Shown here in pieces: positions 10,823 to 19,498 of a stretch of DNA of 64,000 bases. The position numbers and the translations under genes are program-made. Position 1 is the first letter of the stretch. Each line of letters begins with the position of its first letter. The stretch covers positions 34,925,501 through 34,989,500 of the forward strand of contig NC_071667.1 in NCBI RefSeq assembly GCF_028554725.1. Direction: 5' to 3'. The stretch comes from Zeugodacus cucurbitae (Eukaryota > Arthropoda > Insecta > Diptera > Tephritidae). The notes beneath the pieces were generated by a model. The model was not told where the DNA came from. It saw only the letters and a program-made list of their open reading frames with translations, and ran no database searches.

Positions 10823-11366
10823 ATTCTGGAGGGTCCTTTTTTGTAGGATTCGCAGAATTGAGCTAAGTTATGAGGTTCTTTTAAATTTGTTATATGGATG
10901 GTCGAGCCTTAATTTATATTTTTACTTATTTTTTATATAATTTTATATCATTGCGGTCTTTTTGATCTCTGTATCATAGCTATAGTTTCAGTTTCTCTCG
11001 TATCCCTATTATAATAATCTTCTAATGTGGCGTTTGGCTTTTTCCCTATATAAGAGAACACTTTGTTCATGCAATCTATCTTTTGTTTTTGTTGATAGTA
11101 ATAATTAAAAACAAAACCTTCTGTATTCTCTTTATTTCCGTAATCGTTTAAATTGTCTACTATTTTGTTTATTAAGTCGTAATTCAGATGATCGGGTAGG
11201 GCGTCTGAGTCAGTCATTTCTTTAAAACAAATTTTATATAATTAGTCGTATAGACTTTAAACATTTTTATGATTCTCTGGAGGGTCCCCCCGAAGGTGGT
11301 GAATCGCAGAGTTTTTTTATTTGTTATAAGCTGGAGGGTCCCCCCGAAGGTGGTGAATCGCAGCTT
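10823..11366 (-). promoter_or_regulatory. three repeated stem-loops in errantivirus leader
   Basis: Segments 10823-10858, 11275-11311 and 11328-11366 share a core (ggagggtcc ... aatcgcag) and are each closed by different complementary words: attctg/cagaat, ctctg/cagag and aagctg/cagctt. The outer stems therefore differ in sequence but keep pairing. In two copies the RNA-sense loop contains CCUUCGGG, a UUCG-type tetraloop; in the third the apical stem is UCCU/AGGA. They sit in the 1.3-kb transcribed leader before gag. A role in packaging, dimerisation or translation is inference. Confidence 0.6.
10948..11217 (-). CDS. small leader ORF, 89 codons, function unknown
   Basis: ATG-started frame upstream of gag in the errantivirus leader, between the first and second stem-loops. 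The product is acidic at its N-terminus, rich in Asn, Tyr and Lys, with DNLNDYGNK and LEDYYNRDTRETET strings, and has no membrane segment or known motif that I recognise. It could be a genuine accessory or upstream ORF, or a chance frame; 89 codons without stops in AT-rich DNA is suggestive only. Confidence 0.4.
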   Translation of the reverse strand: MTDSDALPDHLNYDLINKIVDNLNDYGNKENTEGFVFNYYYQQKQKIDCMNKVFSYIGKKPNATLEDYYNRDTRETETIAMIQRSKRPQ

Positions 11367-11590
11367 TATTTTATTTTATTATTGGTTGTACAAACCATAA
11401 ATTATGTTTTATTTTTTTCTGGGGCACTTTTTCTCTTTGTGATCCCCACCGCAATTTTTGCAGTAGTATAATCTAATATACTTAGGTTTAATTTGGGTGT
11501 TCCCCATAAATATATATATATATAATTTTAATGTTATTAATCTTACTGTTTTCTATAAATTTTCCGGAACTTCCCACGTTGTCTTTTCTC

Positions 11591-11666
11591 CAATGTTGTC
11601 CTCTGAGTATAATTGTTTTCTTCAATGTTGTCTTCTGAGTATAATTGTTTTCTCCAATGTTGTCCT
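11591..11666 (-). repeat. 32-bp tandem repeat in errantivirus leader
   Basis: The word caatgttgtcctctgagtat begins at 11591 and recurs with small changes at 11623 and, partly, at 11655. Two full units and a half unit lie close to the primer-binding side of the leader. In gypsy the same region holds an insulator, but I see no match to the Su(Hw) core here. Confidence 0.75.
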
Positions 11667-12021
11667 GCACTGCTCACGTTGTTTTTAGTGTTTTTTTTTT
11701 TTTTTTTTTTTTTTTTTATCGGTACTTTTTATTTAAAATATATTTTATTTTAACATTAATTATTATTTTTTGTTTACGCGGCACGACCCGTGTTATATTA
11801 AAGATTTAGTTAGTTTACGTGATATAGCACGTTTTGGTTTTAACTTTTTAATTTTTAATTTTTCTCACTTTTATTGTTATGCTTTTTTTTGCATATTTAT
11901 TACTTTTCTCACAAGGATTTTATTTTTTCGTTATTTGTCCTTTATAAGGATCTTTTATGTGTGAGTTCAATTTAATGACCACGATCACGTATCCTTTCCT
12001 AAGGATATTTTGTTTTTCGTG

Positions 12022-12039
12022 GCCCCACGTTGGGCGCCA
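12022..12039 (-). other. primer-binding site, tRNA-Lys
   Basis: The plus strand reads gccccacgttgggcgcca, which matches the 3' end of insect tRNA-Lys including CCA. On the element strand it lies directly inside the 5' LTR. Confidence 0.9.
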
Positions 12040-12496
12040 ATTAATTCCCGTATCGCGGGAATTTATAAAAAAATATAATTTTCTATCTGCAAAGCGCAGA
12101 GAAATAAAATACGTCATATCGGTACGATTGCCGGAGACAAAATCTATCCTTTATTTTCAAGTTACTAATATTTATACATTTTCTTATTATTTACTTAGGG
12201 TTATTACATATTGAAGCTGAGTTAGAAACAAAGAAAGTGTCAATTTACATTAATATCATATTCAGCATTTTTAGGCAGAACGTTAAGTGTTCTGTTTTAA
12301 TTTTATTATGCCTTCTTGTGAGGTCTACAAATATTGTTTGTATAAGAATGGATTATTCTAATGCGAACGGAAAAAGTATATCGAATTCTTAAATAAGCAA
12401 AGATTTTAATTTACGATCCCGCACAAGTACAAAGTGTAAAGATTCAATATTGTTTACAGTTATGTTCAAGTGGCTGTGTGGAGGCTGTCGTTAACT
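12039..12496 (-). repeat. errantivirus 1, 5' LTR
   Basis: 458 bp, matching 4192-4649. Flanked outside by TGCA (12497-12500). The LTR should hold the promoter and polyadenylation signals. Confidence 0.93.
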
Positions 12497-12516
12497 TGCA
12501 TTTCTTGGAATATCAC

Positions 12517-12566
12517 TAAGAAGTATAACTTCATCCGCGCGTAGGGACTTCACGCACTCTTTTTTA
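12517..12566 (+). repeat. right end of Helentron-like element
   Basis: Contains the reverse complement of the left subterminal repeat (12517-12532), a short hairpin with gcgt/acgc arms (12539-12555) and a terminal T run (12560-12565). Confidence 0.55.
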
Positions 12567-12601
12567 CCATACATATGTATGTATGCTAATACAATATATT
12601 A

Positions 12602-13941
12602 GTGGTACTCATTTAACGTCGTAAACGTATGGCAACATTGCAAAATTGTAACAGCTGTTAATTTTTACATGCATTTTATTTTACGACAATCTTCAATGGC
12701 ATTTATGGCATGCTTACAATTAATTCACAATAAGCTGATATTGCCACAATACACAGTGGTTCCGCCGTAGGCCAAAAATCAAAAAATCCATCTCTCGATT
12801 TTTTGACAAAATGTAAACCGATGGCCTCTAAATTGTCCAAACTTCTTATTTTCAAACCGGGTTTTCCCAAAAATCTAAAGGTACTTTCTAAAAAAAGAGT
12901 TAAACGCATGAACAACTGCATTTTTTTAAAGCACATCAGACATTTTTTTTTTAAATTCGCAGCAACAACGCACTTCAAATTGTTCTGGTAATTGTTCAGG
13001 TTAACGAATCAAGATTATTTTTAATGGCTTTTGAAGCTAAAGGTATTTATTTTAACTTGTGAAATTAATTAAGATTAATGTGATTTGTATTTTTTGTGAA
13101 ATTAGCGTTTTACATCACCTATTTTTTTGTACCTTTTTTCTGCGTCTTCAATGTGTTTACATAAAGTTTTAGTTGTGTTCTCCCGCGATCCCCCATTAGA
13201 TTTATTTTACATTGTCTTTACCAGAGTCTTAAGGTAATAAAAGTTTTAAAGTTAGGTGCGGAAATTTGCAGATGTAGAAGTAATCGTCAAAATAATAATG
13301 GCCTTTGAATTAACTAATTTTAAGTTCAAACCCATTATAATTGGACTAAAAAAGCTTGGAAAGAAGGATAAACCATCTTTATTTCAATCTATGTACTGTT
13401 TACTAGAGGATGCATTATAAGTTTTTGTTCTAATTATAATGGCTGTTGAATGGCAGTGAAAAAATGAACTGTATTAAATTGGTTGATAATTTGCTTTTTT
13501 CCTACATGATTTGTATATATGATATTATTCTTACAGGTTGAATGTGTGGGTTGGATGGGGGAAACTATAACGACAAATCATGTTCAGCTTGTTTATCACT
13601 TTCTTAAATGTTTAAACAAAGCCTTACTGAAAGTTTTGACGCTCTGACCATGAGCCTGAGAAATATTTTTGCGCATGATTGCCATATAATGGCAATTATA
13701 GTTCTATGGGAGCTATAAGACCTAGTAGTCCGAAAGGGCTTTTTTTACTATATATTTAAAATAATTTTCTAGATTTTTGGTGAAAATTTCAAAGCGATAT
13801 CTCAACGGGAAGTATTTATGACCGCACCTTCATACAAGCAGAACCACTGTGCAATATTGCCAAAAGAGCACTCATTTAACTTGTGTTGCCATATTACAAA
13901 TTTACCATTTTTATATAATTGCGACGTTAAATGAGTACCAC
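12602..13941. mobile_element. terminal-inverted-repeat element (outer)
   Basis: Left end gtggtactcatttaacgtcg (12602-12621) is the exact reverse complement of 13922-13941. Both ends are flanked by tatta (12597-12601 and 13942-13946), a possible 5-bp target duplication in AT-rich DNA. The element proper is about 240 bp; the rest is the Transib-like insertion. No coding capacity. Superfamily not assigned. Confidence 0.7.
12752..13851. mobile_element. Transib-like non-autonomous DNA transposon, 1.1 kb
   Basis: The ends are perfect 11-bp inverted repeats, cacagtggttc (12752-12762) and gaaccactgtg (13841-13851); similarity continues a few bases inward. The flanks are a perfect 5-bp duplication, caata (12747-12751 and 13852-13856). 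Transib elements are known for CACWATG-like termini related to the V(D)J recombination heptamer and for 5-bp duplications. The end here contains CACAGTG, the canonical heptamer. There is no open transposase frame; small ORFs inside are not supported. Superfamily is inferred from ends and duplication length. Confidence 0.65.
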
Positions 13942-13946
13942 TATTA

Positions 13947-14268
13947 TTACGCTGAATCATTATTTGGTGCATGAAAAATTAATTGTTATCTATTGACTCC
14001 GCTTTTCTGATATTAAGTGCATATCTTTCATATCTTTTGAAAAATGAATGATTCGCATGATTCCCTTCCTTTTTTACGTTCTTACGAGTTAAACGCTCAT
14101 CACTCGAAAGACAATGGAAATAGGTATAATACAAATCACTCATGTGTCAAAATAAAAGTACCAACATCATTGCTAATCAACTCTTGCTCGCACTTAGGGT
14201 TGAGTGAATCAGCTTGTGCAGGCCTTTAGTGAAGAGTTTATATTAGTCTGATGAATTTGTATGAACAC
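13947..14268. other. non-coding, no feature seen
   Basis: A 61-codon frame (14044-14229) has no recognisable motif and low-complexity surroundings; I do not support it as a gene. Confidence 0.4.
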
Positions 14269-14269
14269 A

Positions 14270-14520
14270 GTCCAAACCGTATTTTTGTTGAATAGCTTCA
14301 AAGTAAGATCTCTTTTAATTACTGTTTCACTTAGTGTGAAATATATTGGGGAGTGATCAGAGATTTTACCCAACTTCTATTTCGATCAAGTTTCGAGTCA
14401 TTTTCCTAGTAATAAAGTTGGGCAGTAAGTCGGTGCTTCGGTCGATACAAACTCACACCTGCTGCCTGGAATAAATCTCGCCCTTTAGCTGTCGTTAGGC
14501 GCGATCCGCAGTTATTTTTT
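14270..14520 (-). pseudogene. Jockey-type endonuclease remnant
   Basis: Translated on the minus strand, frames with several stops show GSRLTTAKGRDLFQAAG-like text and, further on, ISDHSPIYF. These correspond to the W/CGSRLxNxKGR and SDHSP motifs of Jockey-clade endonucleases. The order is right but multiple frameshifts separate the blocks. An old, short relic. Confidence 0.5.
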
Positions 14521-15032
14521 TTATTGACAATGGGTGGTTTATTTGATGTACTGGGCAAATTTATGGTGGCTTTTTGTTTCTTTAAGATTTTGTTACGAAG
14601 GCTTTGAAGCTCCTTGGCAACAATGCATCCTCAGTAGTTTGGCTTTCGTCACAATCATATCATTTCGGTTTTTCACAATATGGTTTAAGGCAATGCCTGG
14701 TAATGATCTAAGCAGAAGCATAATTGGATGAAATTTTTTTTGTGAAAGTGGGGGCGACCCACTACTCGGTTTTTTGTATGTCCCAATCTACATAAGCTAT
14801 ATCAGAGAATATGAAGTAATATAGAATGCGCATCTCGTACAACGTACACGTTGTATGGCGGGTCATACTGGTACAACCCGCTATTTTGCTGTTAAGTTCA
14901 CAGAAAATTCGCTCATTTCGCTGTTAACTTTACAGAAAATTCAATGCACAGAAGCCATAACTGTAGCCGAATGACTCCTCGTTTCCTTGCTTCGTTTCTC
15001 ACATTTTTACACGTAAAACAAAAAAAATCTTA
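14521..15032. other. non-coding; scraps of repeat T and a short tandem repeat
   Basis: Around 14740-14830 there is degenerate similarity to the T-family block that reads gtgggcgtg...ccgcccc...tttttgtat. At about 14886-14943 a gctgttaagttcacagaaaattc unit occurs twice, 32 bp apart. No supported ORF. Confidence 0.4.
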
Positions 15033-15505
15033 ACAAGTAAGGAAACACTAAGTTCGGGTGCAACCGAACATTTTATATTCTAAATAAAGCTCATCGTATT
15101 TTTGAAAAACCTATAATTAGGTATATGGGAGCTAGGAGAAGATACTTTTGAAAAACCTACAATGAGGTATATGGAAATGTTATGACCCGATTTTAATAGT
15201 TTTTGGAACAGAGACACACTAATAGAAGAAAACAATTTCCTCTGAATTAAATTGAGATACCTGAGAGATTTACCCATATTTTCGGTTAAAATTTATTAAT
15301 AGGCGCTGAGTTCAACACGTTCGATATCTGGGGCCTTGAAAAGTTATGGTCCGTTTTCGACAATTTTTTCACAAGTGAAGCCAGAGATGATATGCACTAA
15401 TATAAGATGGATTCAAAATTAAGGAAAGTAGTAGTGGTTGTAAACCGTTATGTGAACAAAACTATAATACTCTCTTTAGCAACTTTTGTTGCGCGAGTAT
15501 AAAAA
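15033..15505 (-). repeat. T-family repeat, minus orientation, internally deleted
   Basis: Starts acaagtaaggaa, then the hairpin gttcgg-gtgcaa-ccgaac and tttatattct; ends near gttgcgcgagtataaaa. Full copies are about 1.0-1.1 kb; this one is about 470 bp, so most of the centre is missing. Confidence 0.7.
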
Positions 15506-15803
15506 TGATGGATATGAGGGAATATAAATAAACGTACATATGTATGTGATATGATTTATATGTCAGCTGTAAAATTAAATTTATACATAAATATGTATTA
15601 ATAGTTATAATCATATTTTTTTAGTCATTGCGACAAAAATGAAAACAAACATATAGTTTATTATAAATTTTATATAAATTAATTAATTGTTTCAATTTTA
15701 AATAAAAAATAAAATATTAACATCTATTGACCAGCAATAATTTTTAATATTCTTTGTTTCGAACTTCCTTTTAAAAGTATTAATAATATAAAATCTAAAA
15801 TTT

Positions 15804-16437
15804 CTAGTCTAGGTTACAGCACTCCCCACTGAACCAATCGGGAGTAGAATTTTCGCATGATTCTAACATGAAAGCCTTTATGCCTAATTTCTCAGGCTCT
15901 AATTTAAAAATTTGTTGAAAACCTATGACATGTTTTACACTAGCACTCATAAGGGCTTCCGATGGAGCAACGAGATTACCGAAATCTGTAAGTGATTGAT
16001 AGTTTTTGTGAAAAATGAACAGTTCACTAGGAGCAGTTAAAACTTCATCTTTTTTCCTTAATTCCTCGCAACATTTTTCACATTTTAACCTTGGGATGAT
16101 TTTGTATGCCACATATCCAACAAAACATCTAATTGATACCAGATCTAAACTAATATCTGACTGGTTACAAAATGAGTCTTCCAAAAAGTAATTCTCATGC
16201 AATTGGTCGTTAAATTCGAAATCATATAGCAGGCTGTTATCTTCTTCCTCATTTACAAGCAACTCCGGTTCATTGTTAGAAACGCTGGTAATTACCTGAT
16301 CCATTGAATCCTGCGTCTCTTCACAGTTGCTAAATGAACTATTTTTTATAATTTGAAAGCCAACAACCTGGCTAAAATATTATTCAGCTCAGCTACAGAG
16401 GGGTTGGTATTATTACCGCCTTTTTGTCTTAATACAG
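15804..16437 (-). pseudogene. P-like transposase, C-terminal part
   Basis: Reading from 16437, decayed frames give LRQKGGNNTNPS, the block that in P/THAP9 transposases follows the LNQDxLEN motif. An open frame of 166 codons (16304-15804) follows, with an acidic stretch, then VGYVAYKII, the cysteine pair CEKCC, and a conserved-looking tail ending near CCNLD. It is out of frame with the KGG block, and is separated from the upstream half only by the inserted T repeat. Confidence 0.7.
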
Positions 16438-17508
16438 CATATATATTTTTATACTCTCGCAACCTGTTGCACAGAGTATCATAGTTTTGTTCACATAACG
16501 GTTGTTTGTGTCACCAAGAAATATAAGAGTTAGATATGGGGTTATATATACATAAATGATCAGGATGACGAGTAGATTTGAAATCCGGATGTCTGTCCGT
16601 CCGTCTGTTCGTCTGTCCGTCTGTCCGTGCAAGCGATAACTTGAGTAAAAATTAAGATATCTTAATGAAACTTGGAACACATGTTCCTTGGCACCCTGAG
16701 GAGGTTGCTTTCGAAAATGGGCAAAATCGGTCCACTGCCACGCCCACAAAATGGAGGAAACCGAAAACCTATACAGTGTCATAACTGAGCCATAAATAAA
16801 GTTATGAAAATGAAATTTGGAACATAGGATCCCATTAGGGAGGGGCACATTTGGATGTAATTTTTTTGGAAAAGTGGGCGTGACCCCGCCCCCGAATAGG
16901 TTTTTTGTATATAACTCGCAAACCAATAAAGCTATATAAGCTTTCTGCAGTCGTTTCTTTTAGCCATTTCCTTATACAGTCCAAAAATGAAAGAAATCGG
17001 ATCATAACCACGCCCACCTCCCATACAAAAGTTAGGTTGAAAATTACTAAAAATTGATTAACTCACTAACGAACACTAAATTTCACATAAGAAATGGCAA
17101 ATGGAAGCTGCACTGAGATTTTTTTACAAAATGGAAAATGGGCATGGCGTCGCCCACTTATGGGTCAAACACCATATCTCAAGAACTATTCGACCGATTT
17201 CAATGAAATTCGGTACATAACACTTTCTTGACACCCTGATGACACGGGTGGAATATGGGCGAAATCGGTTCACAACTACGTCTACTTCCCATATAACCCA
17301 ATTTTGAATTCCATCTGATTCGTTCACTTTATAATGTATTCATAAGGAACCAATGAAGCTAGCGGAATAAAACTTTACACAAATACTGTATTTGAGCTGT
17401 GACATCACTTGTGGAAAAATTGTCAAAATCGAACCATGACTTTTCAAGGCCCCTGATATCAAACATGAAGAACTCAGTGCCTAAGGTTAATTTTTCACCG
17501 AAAATATA

Positions 17509-19125
17509 CAGTATGTCAACTATTTGATCATATACATTTAAAAATACATTATATTTTGTTCTTTCTATGTTAAAAGAAACTACTGAATAAAAAAAGTTAG
17601 TTCACTAAGTAGGCCCATGAAATTACAGTTAGTAAGTGCAGAATTACTGGAAATATGCCGCTAGTTTTCAGGGAATATTAACAAATGTAGACAAAGGCAT
17701 GTGATCAATTAGTTGACTTTGTGAAGTAAAGAAGTATTGAAGCCGTAATATTGCTCTGCGATTCAAGTTTTTCTTCTTATTCTATAATTAAATATTGTGG
17801 GATCGTTAGAATTTTTTTTTTTTGTAAAACGTGAGTATTTTTCATAGTTTTTCTTTGATATTTTCGTAAATTTGGCTTTACTATAGATGAAACAACTAAA
17901 TGCAACAAAAATAGAAGAAATCAAAAGGCTTATTGATTTAAACACAACGCATAGGGAAATTGCAAGACTCGTTGATGTTTCTGTGGGCGTGGTTTCAAAA
18001 ATAAGACAATCATTGAGTCCTTTATGCAAAAAAAACCCTCCTGGACGAAACCCAATTTTGAATGGAACACTGGAAAGGCGCATTGTTAGAATGATAAAGT
18101 TTGGTGTACATGAAAATGCGGGTCAAATCAGGCGTGAATTACCCCATAGGGATTAAATAAATGTGACAAGTGAAGCTATCAGGAAGAAATTGCGAAAAAA
18201 CGGGTTACACGGGCGTGTCAGAGTAAAAAAACCACTGTTGACAAAACGACACCGTATATTGAGGCTTCAATTTGCAAAAAAATATAAAATATAAACCCAA
18301 AACGATTGGATGCGGGTCATATGGTCCGACGAAACAAAAATAAACCGTTTCGGAAAAGATGGGCGGCAATGGATTTGGAGAAAACCTCGTGAACCTTTGA
18401 CAAGCCGTATTGTTCAACCAACGGTGAAATTTGGAGGAGGTAATGTAATGATGTGGGGGTGTATGAGGATGGAGGGGGTGGGAGAGTGCGTAAGAATTGC
18501 CGGACGAATGGATGCCAACCAATATGTTGATGTTCTTCAACGAGGTTTGTACAGGAGTCTAGAAATGTGGGGCAAGGATGTGTCGGATGTCATCTTCCAG
18601 CAAGATAATGATCCTAAACACACTTCTCGTGTAGCTAAAGCTTGGCTTCAAAACAATGGGTTTGAAGTACTGGCCCCCTCAATCGCCAGACCTCAACCCA
18701 ATCGAACATGCTTGGGTTGAGGTCAAGCGTGCGATTTCTGATACTCCAGGTGAGTGTCAGAATCTTAACGATTTATGGCAGAAGGCTCAAAATTCCTGGC
18801 AAAAAATTAGCGGAGATTTCTGCAAAAAGCTAGTCGAGTCCATGCCCAAACGAATTTAGGCAGTAATTAAAGCAAAAGGTGATCATATTAAATATTAAGT
18901 AAAATATTCGTTTGTGTCAACTAATTGATCAAATGTGCAGCGGAGAAGTTTTTAACAAATCTTTTAAATGAAACATGCGTTTTGAAAAAAAAAAGTATTA
19001 ACTTGAATTTATTACCTTTACTTGTTTTGTATATGAAATAAAATTGGATTGTCATTACAAATAAAAAAGTTCTAAACAAAAATTCTTTTCTGGTACCCAG
19101 GTGTGATCGAATAGTTGACATACTG
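17509..19125 (+). mobile_element. Tc1-like DNA transposon, 1.6 kb
   Basis: The ends are inverted repeats of about 25 bp beginning cagtatgtcaactatt, flanked by TA (17507-17508 and 19126-19127). Each end has a second, inner site: gatcaattagttgac at 17713-17727 and its complement at 18917-18931, in opposite orientation to the outer site. That gives two putative transposase sites per end. The encoded transposase is broken. Confidence 0.9.
17887..18859 (+). pseudogene. Tc1-like transposase (DD34E), broken
   Basis: The first frame (17887-18156) carries the N-terminal helix-turn-helix with THREIARLVDVSVGVVSKI and a GRNPIL linker. After stops between 18154 and 18310 the same frame resumes with the catalytic core: WSDETKINRF with the first Asp, then QQDNDPKHTS with the second. 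A one-base change near 18680 shifts to another frame, which carries SPDLNPIEHAW with the Glu and runs to 18859. Two regions of stops plus a frameshift make it inactive. Confidence 0.88.
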
Positions 19126-19498
19126 TAGGTAAATCCCTCAGATATTTTAATGTAATTCATTCCCTCTGAATTTTTTTCTTATAACAGTTTCTCTCTGTAC
19201 CTGAAATTGTAAAAATTGGGTCATAACTTCCCCCAGATCCCATATACCTAATTATAAGTAATATTAAATTAAGTGAGCGTATAGTCTTCGATACGTTGTA
19301 TCTTGGTGGTGAAAACGAGTGAAATCGGTTTAGGAATTACCTCAGTCCCCATATACTATTTATGATGATTTTCGTTATTCTATTGAACTTTATGCCGAAT
19401 ATATGGGTCGAATTGTGTTGTCTTTATAAAATTACATCAATAAATTGCGAGAGTATAAAATGTTCGGTTACACCCGAACTTAGCCCTTCCTTACTTGT

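Larger units (their letters stand above)
4192..12496 (-). mobile_element. errantivirus 1 (gypsy-group endogenous retrovirus), 8.3 kb
   Basis: Complete LTR element on the minus strand. It has 458-bp LTRs with no difference that I can find by eye, a TGCA target duplication (4188-4191 and 12497-12500), LTR ends AGTTAA...TTAATT, a tRNA-Lys primer site and a polypurine tract. Gene order from its 5' end is leader with a small ORF, gag, protease-RT-RNase H-integrase and env. Gag and env are open throughout; pol has a one-base frame change near 8040. Indistinguishable LTRs imply a recent insertion. An insect retroviral element; no restored gene is given. Confidence 0.93.
2448..12566 (+). mobile_element. 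Helentron-like element, interrupted by errantivirus
   Basis: Begins with a T run and the palindrome gaagttatacttctta (2454-2469); the exact reverse complement lies at 12517-12532, near the far end. A small hairpin (12539-12555, gcgt...acgc) and a T run follow. With the errantivirus (4192-12496 plus one TGCA) removed, the element is about 1.8 kb and carries an endonuclease-domain gene ending at 4115. Helentrons are known to have subterminal inverted repeats, a 3' hairpin and sometimes an endonuclease domain. No Rep or helicase sequence is present, so this would be an internally deleted copy. Class is inferred. Confidence 0.5.
16440..19498 (+). repeat. T-family repeat, full length, interrupted by Tc1
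   Basis: Left subterminal repeat ttttatactctcgcaa (16447-16462) is the exact complement of 19445-19460. The hairpin gttcgg-ttacac-ccgaac (19462-19479) and tail cccttccttacttgttt follow. Inside are the (cgtctgtc)n-like tract near 16590-16625 and several gccacgcccac / gtgggcgtgacc boxes. No ORF is conserved between copies. Without the Tc1 it is about 1.4 kb. It inserted in a P-like transposase gene. A T-rich junction, hairpin and subterminal repeats suggest a Helentron-derived family; inference. Confidence 0.75.

Noticed and set aside
11578..11670. Gypsy-type Su(Hw) insulator
   Set aside because: Location fits but the repeated word does not contain the Su(Hw) core motif that I know.
12703..12991. 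Frames on both strands near the Transib-like element start
   Set aside because: Overlapping opposite-strand frames in A/T-rich non-coding transposon sequence; no motif, and 12703-12978 crosses the element boundary.
14044..14229. 61-codon frame MNDSHDSL...
   Set aside because: No motif, no homologous frame elsewhere in the window, short length.
16429..17327. Frames in the T repeat such as 16429-16926 and 17124-17327
   Set aside because: Similar-looking frames appear in other T copies on varying strands with stops; they reflect shared DNA, not protein conservation.
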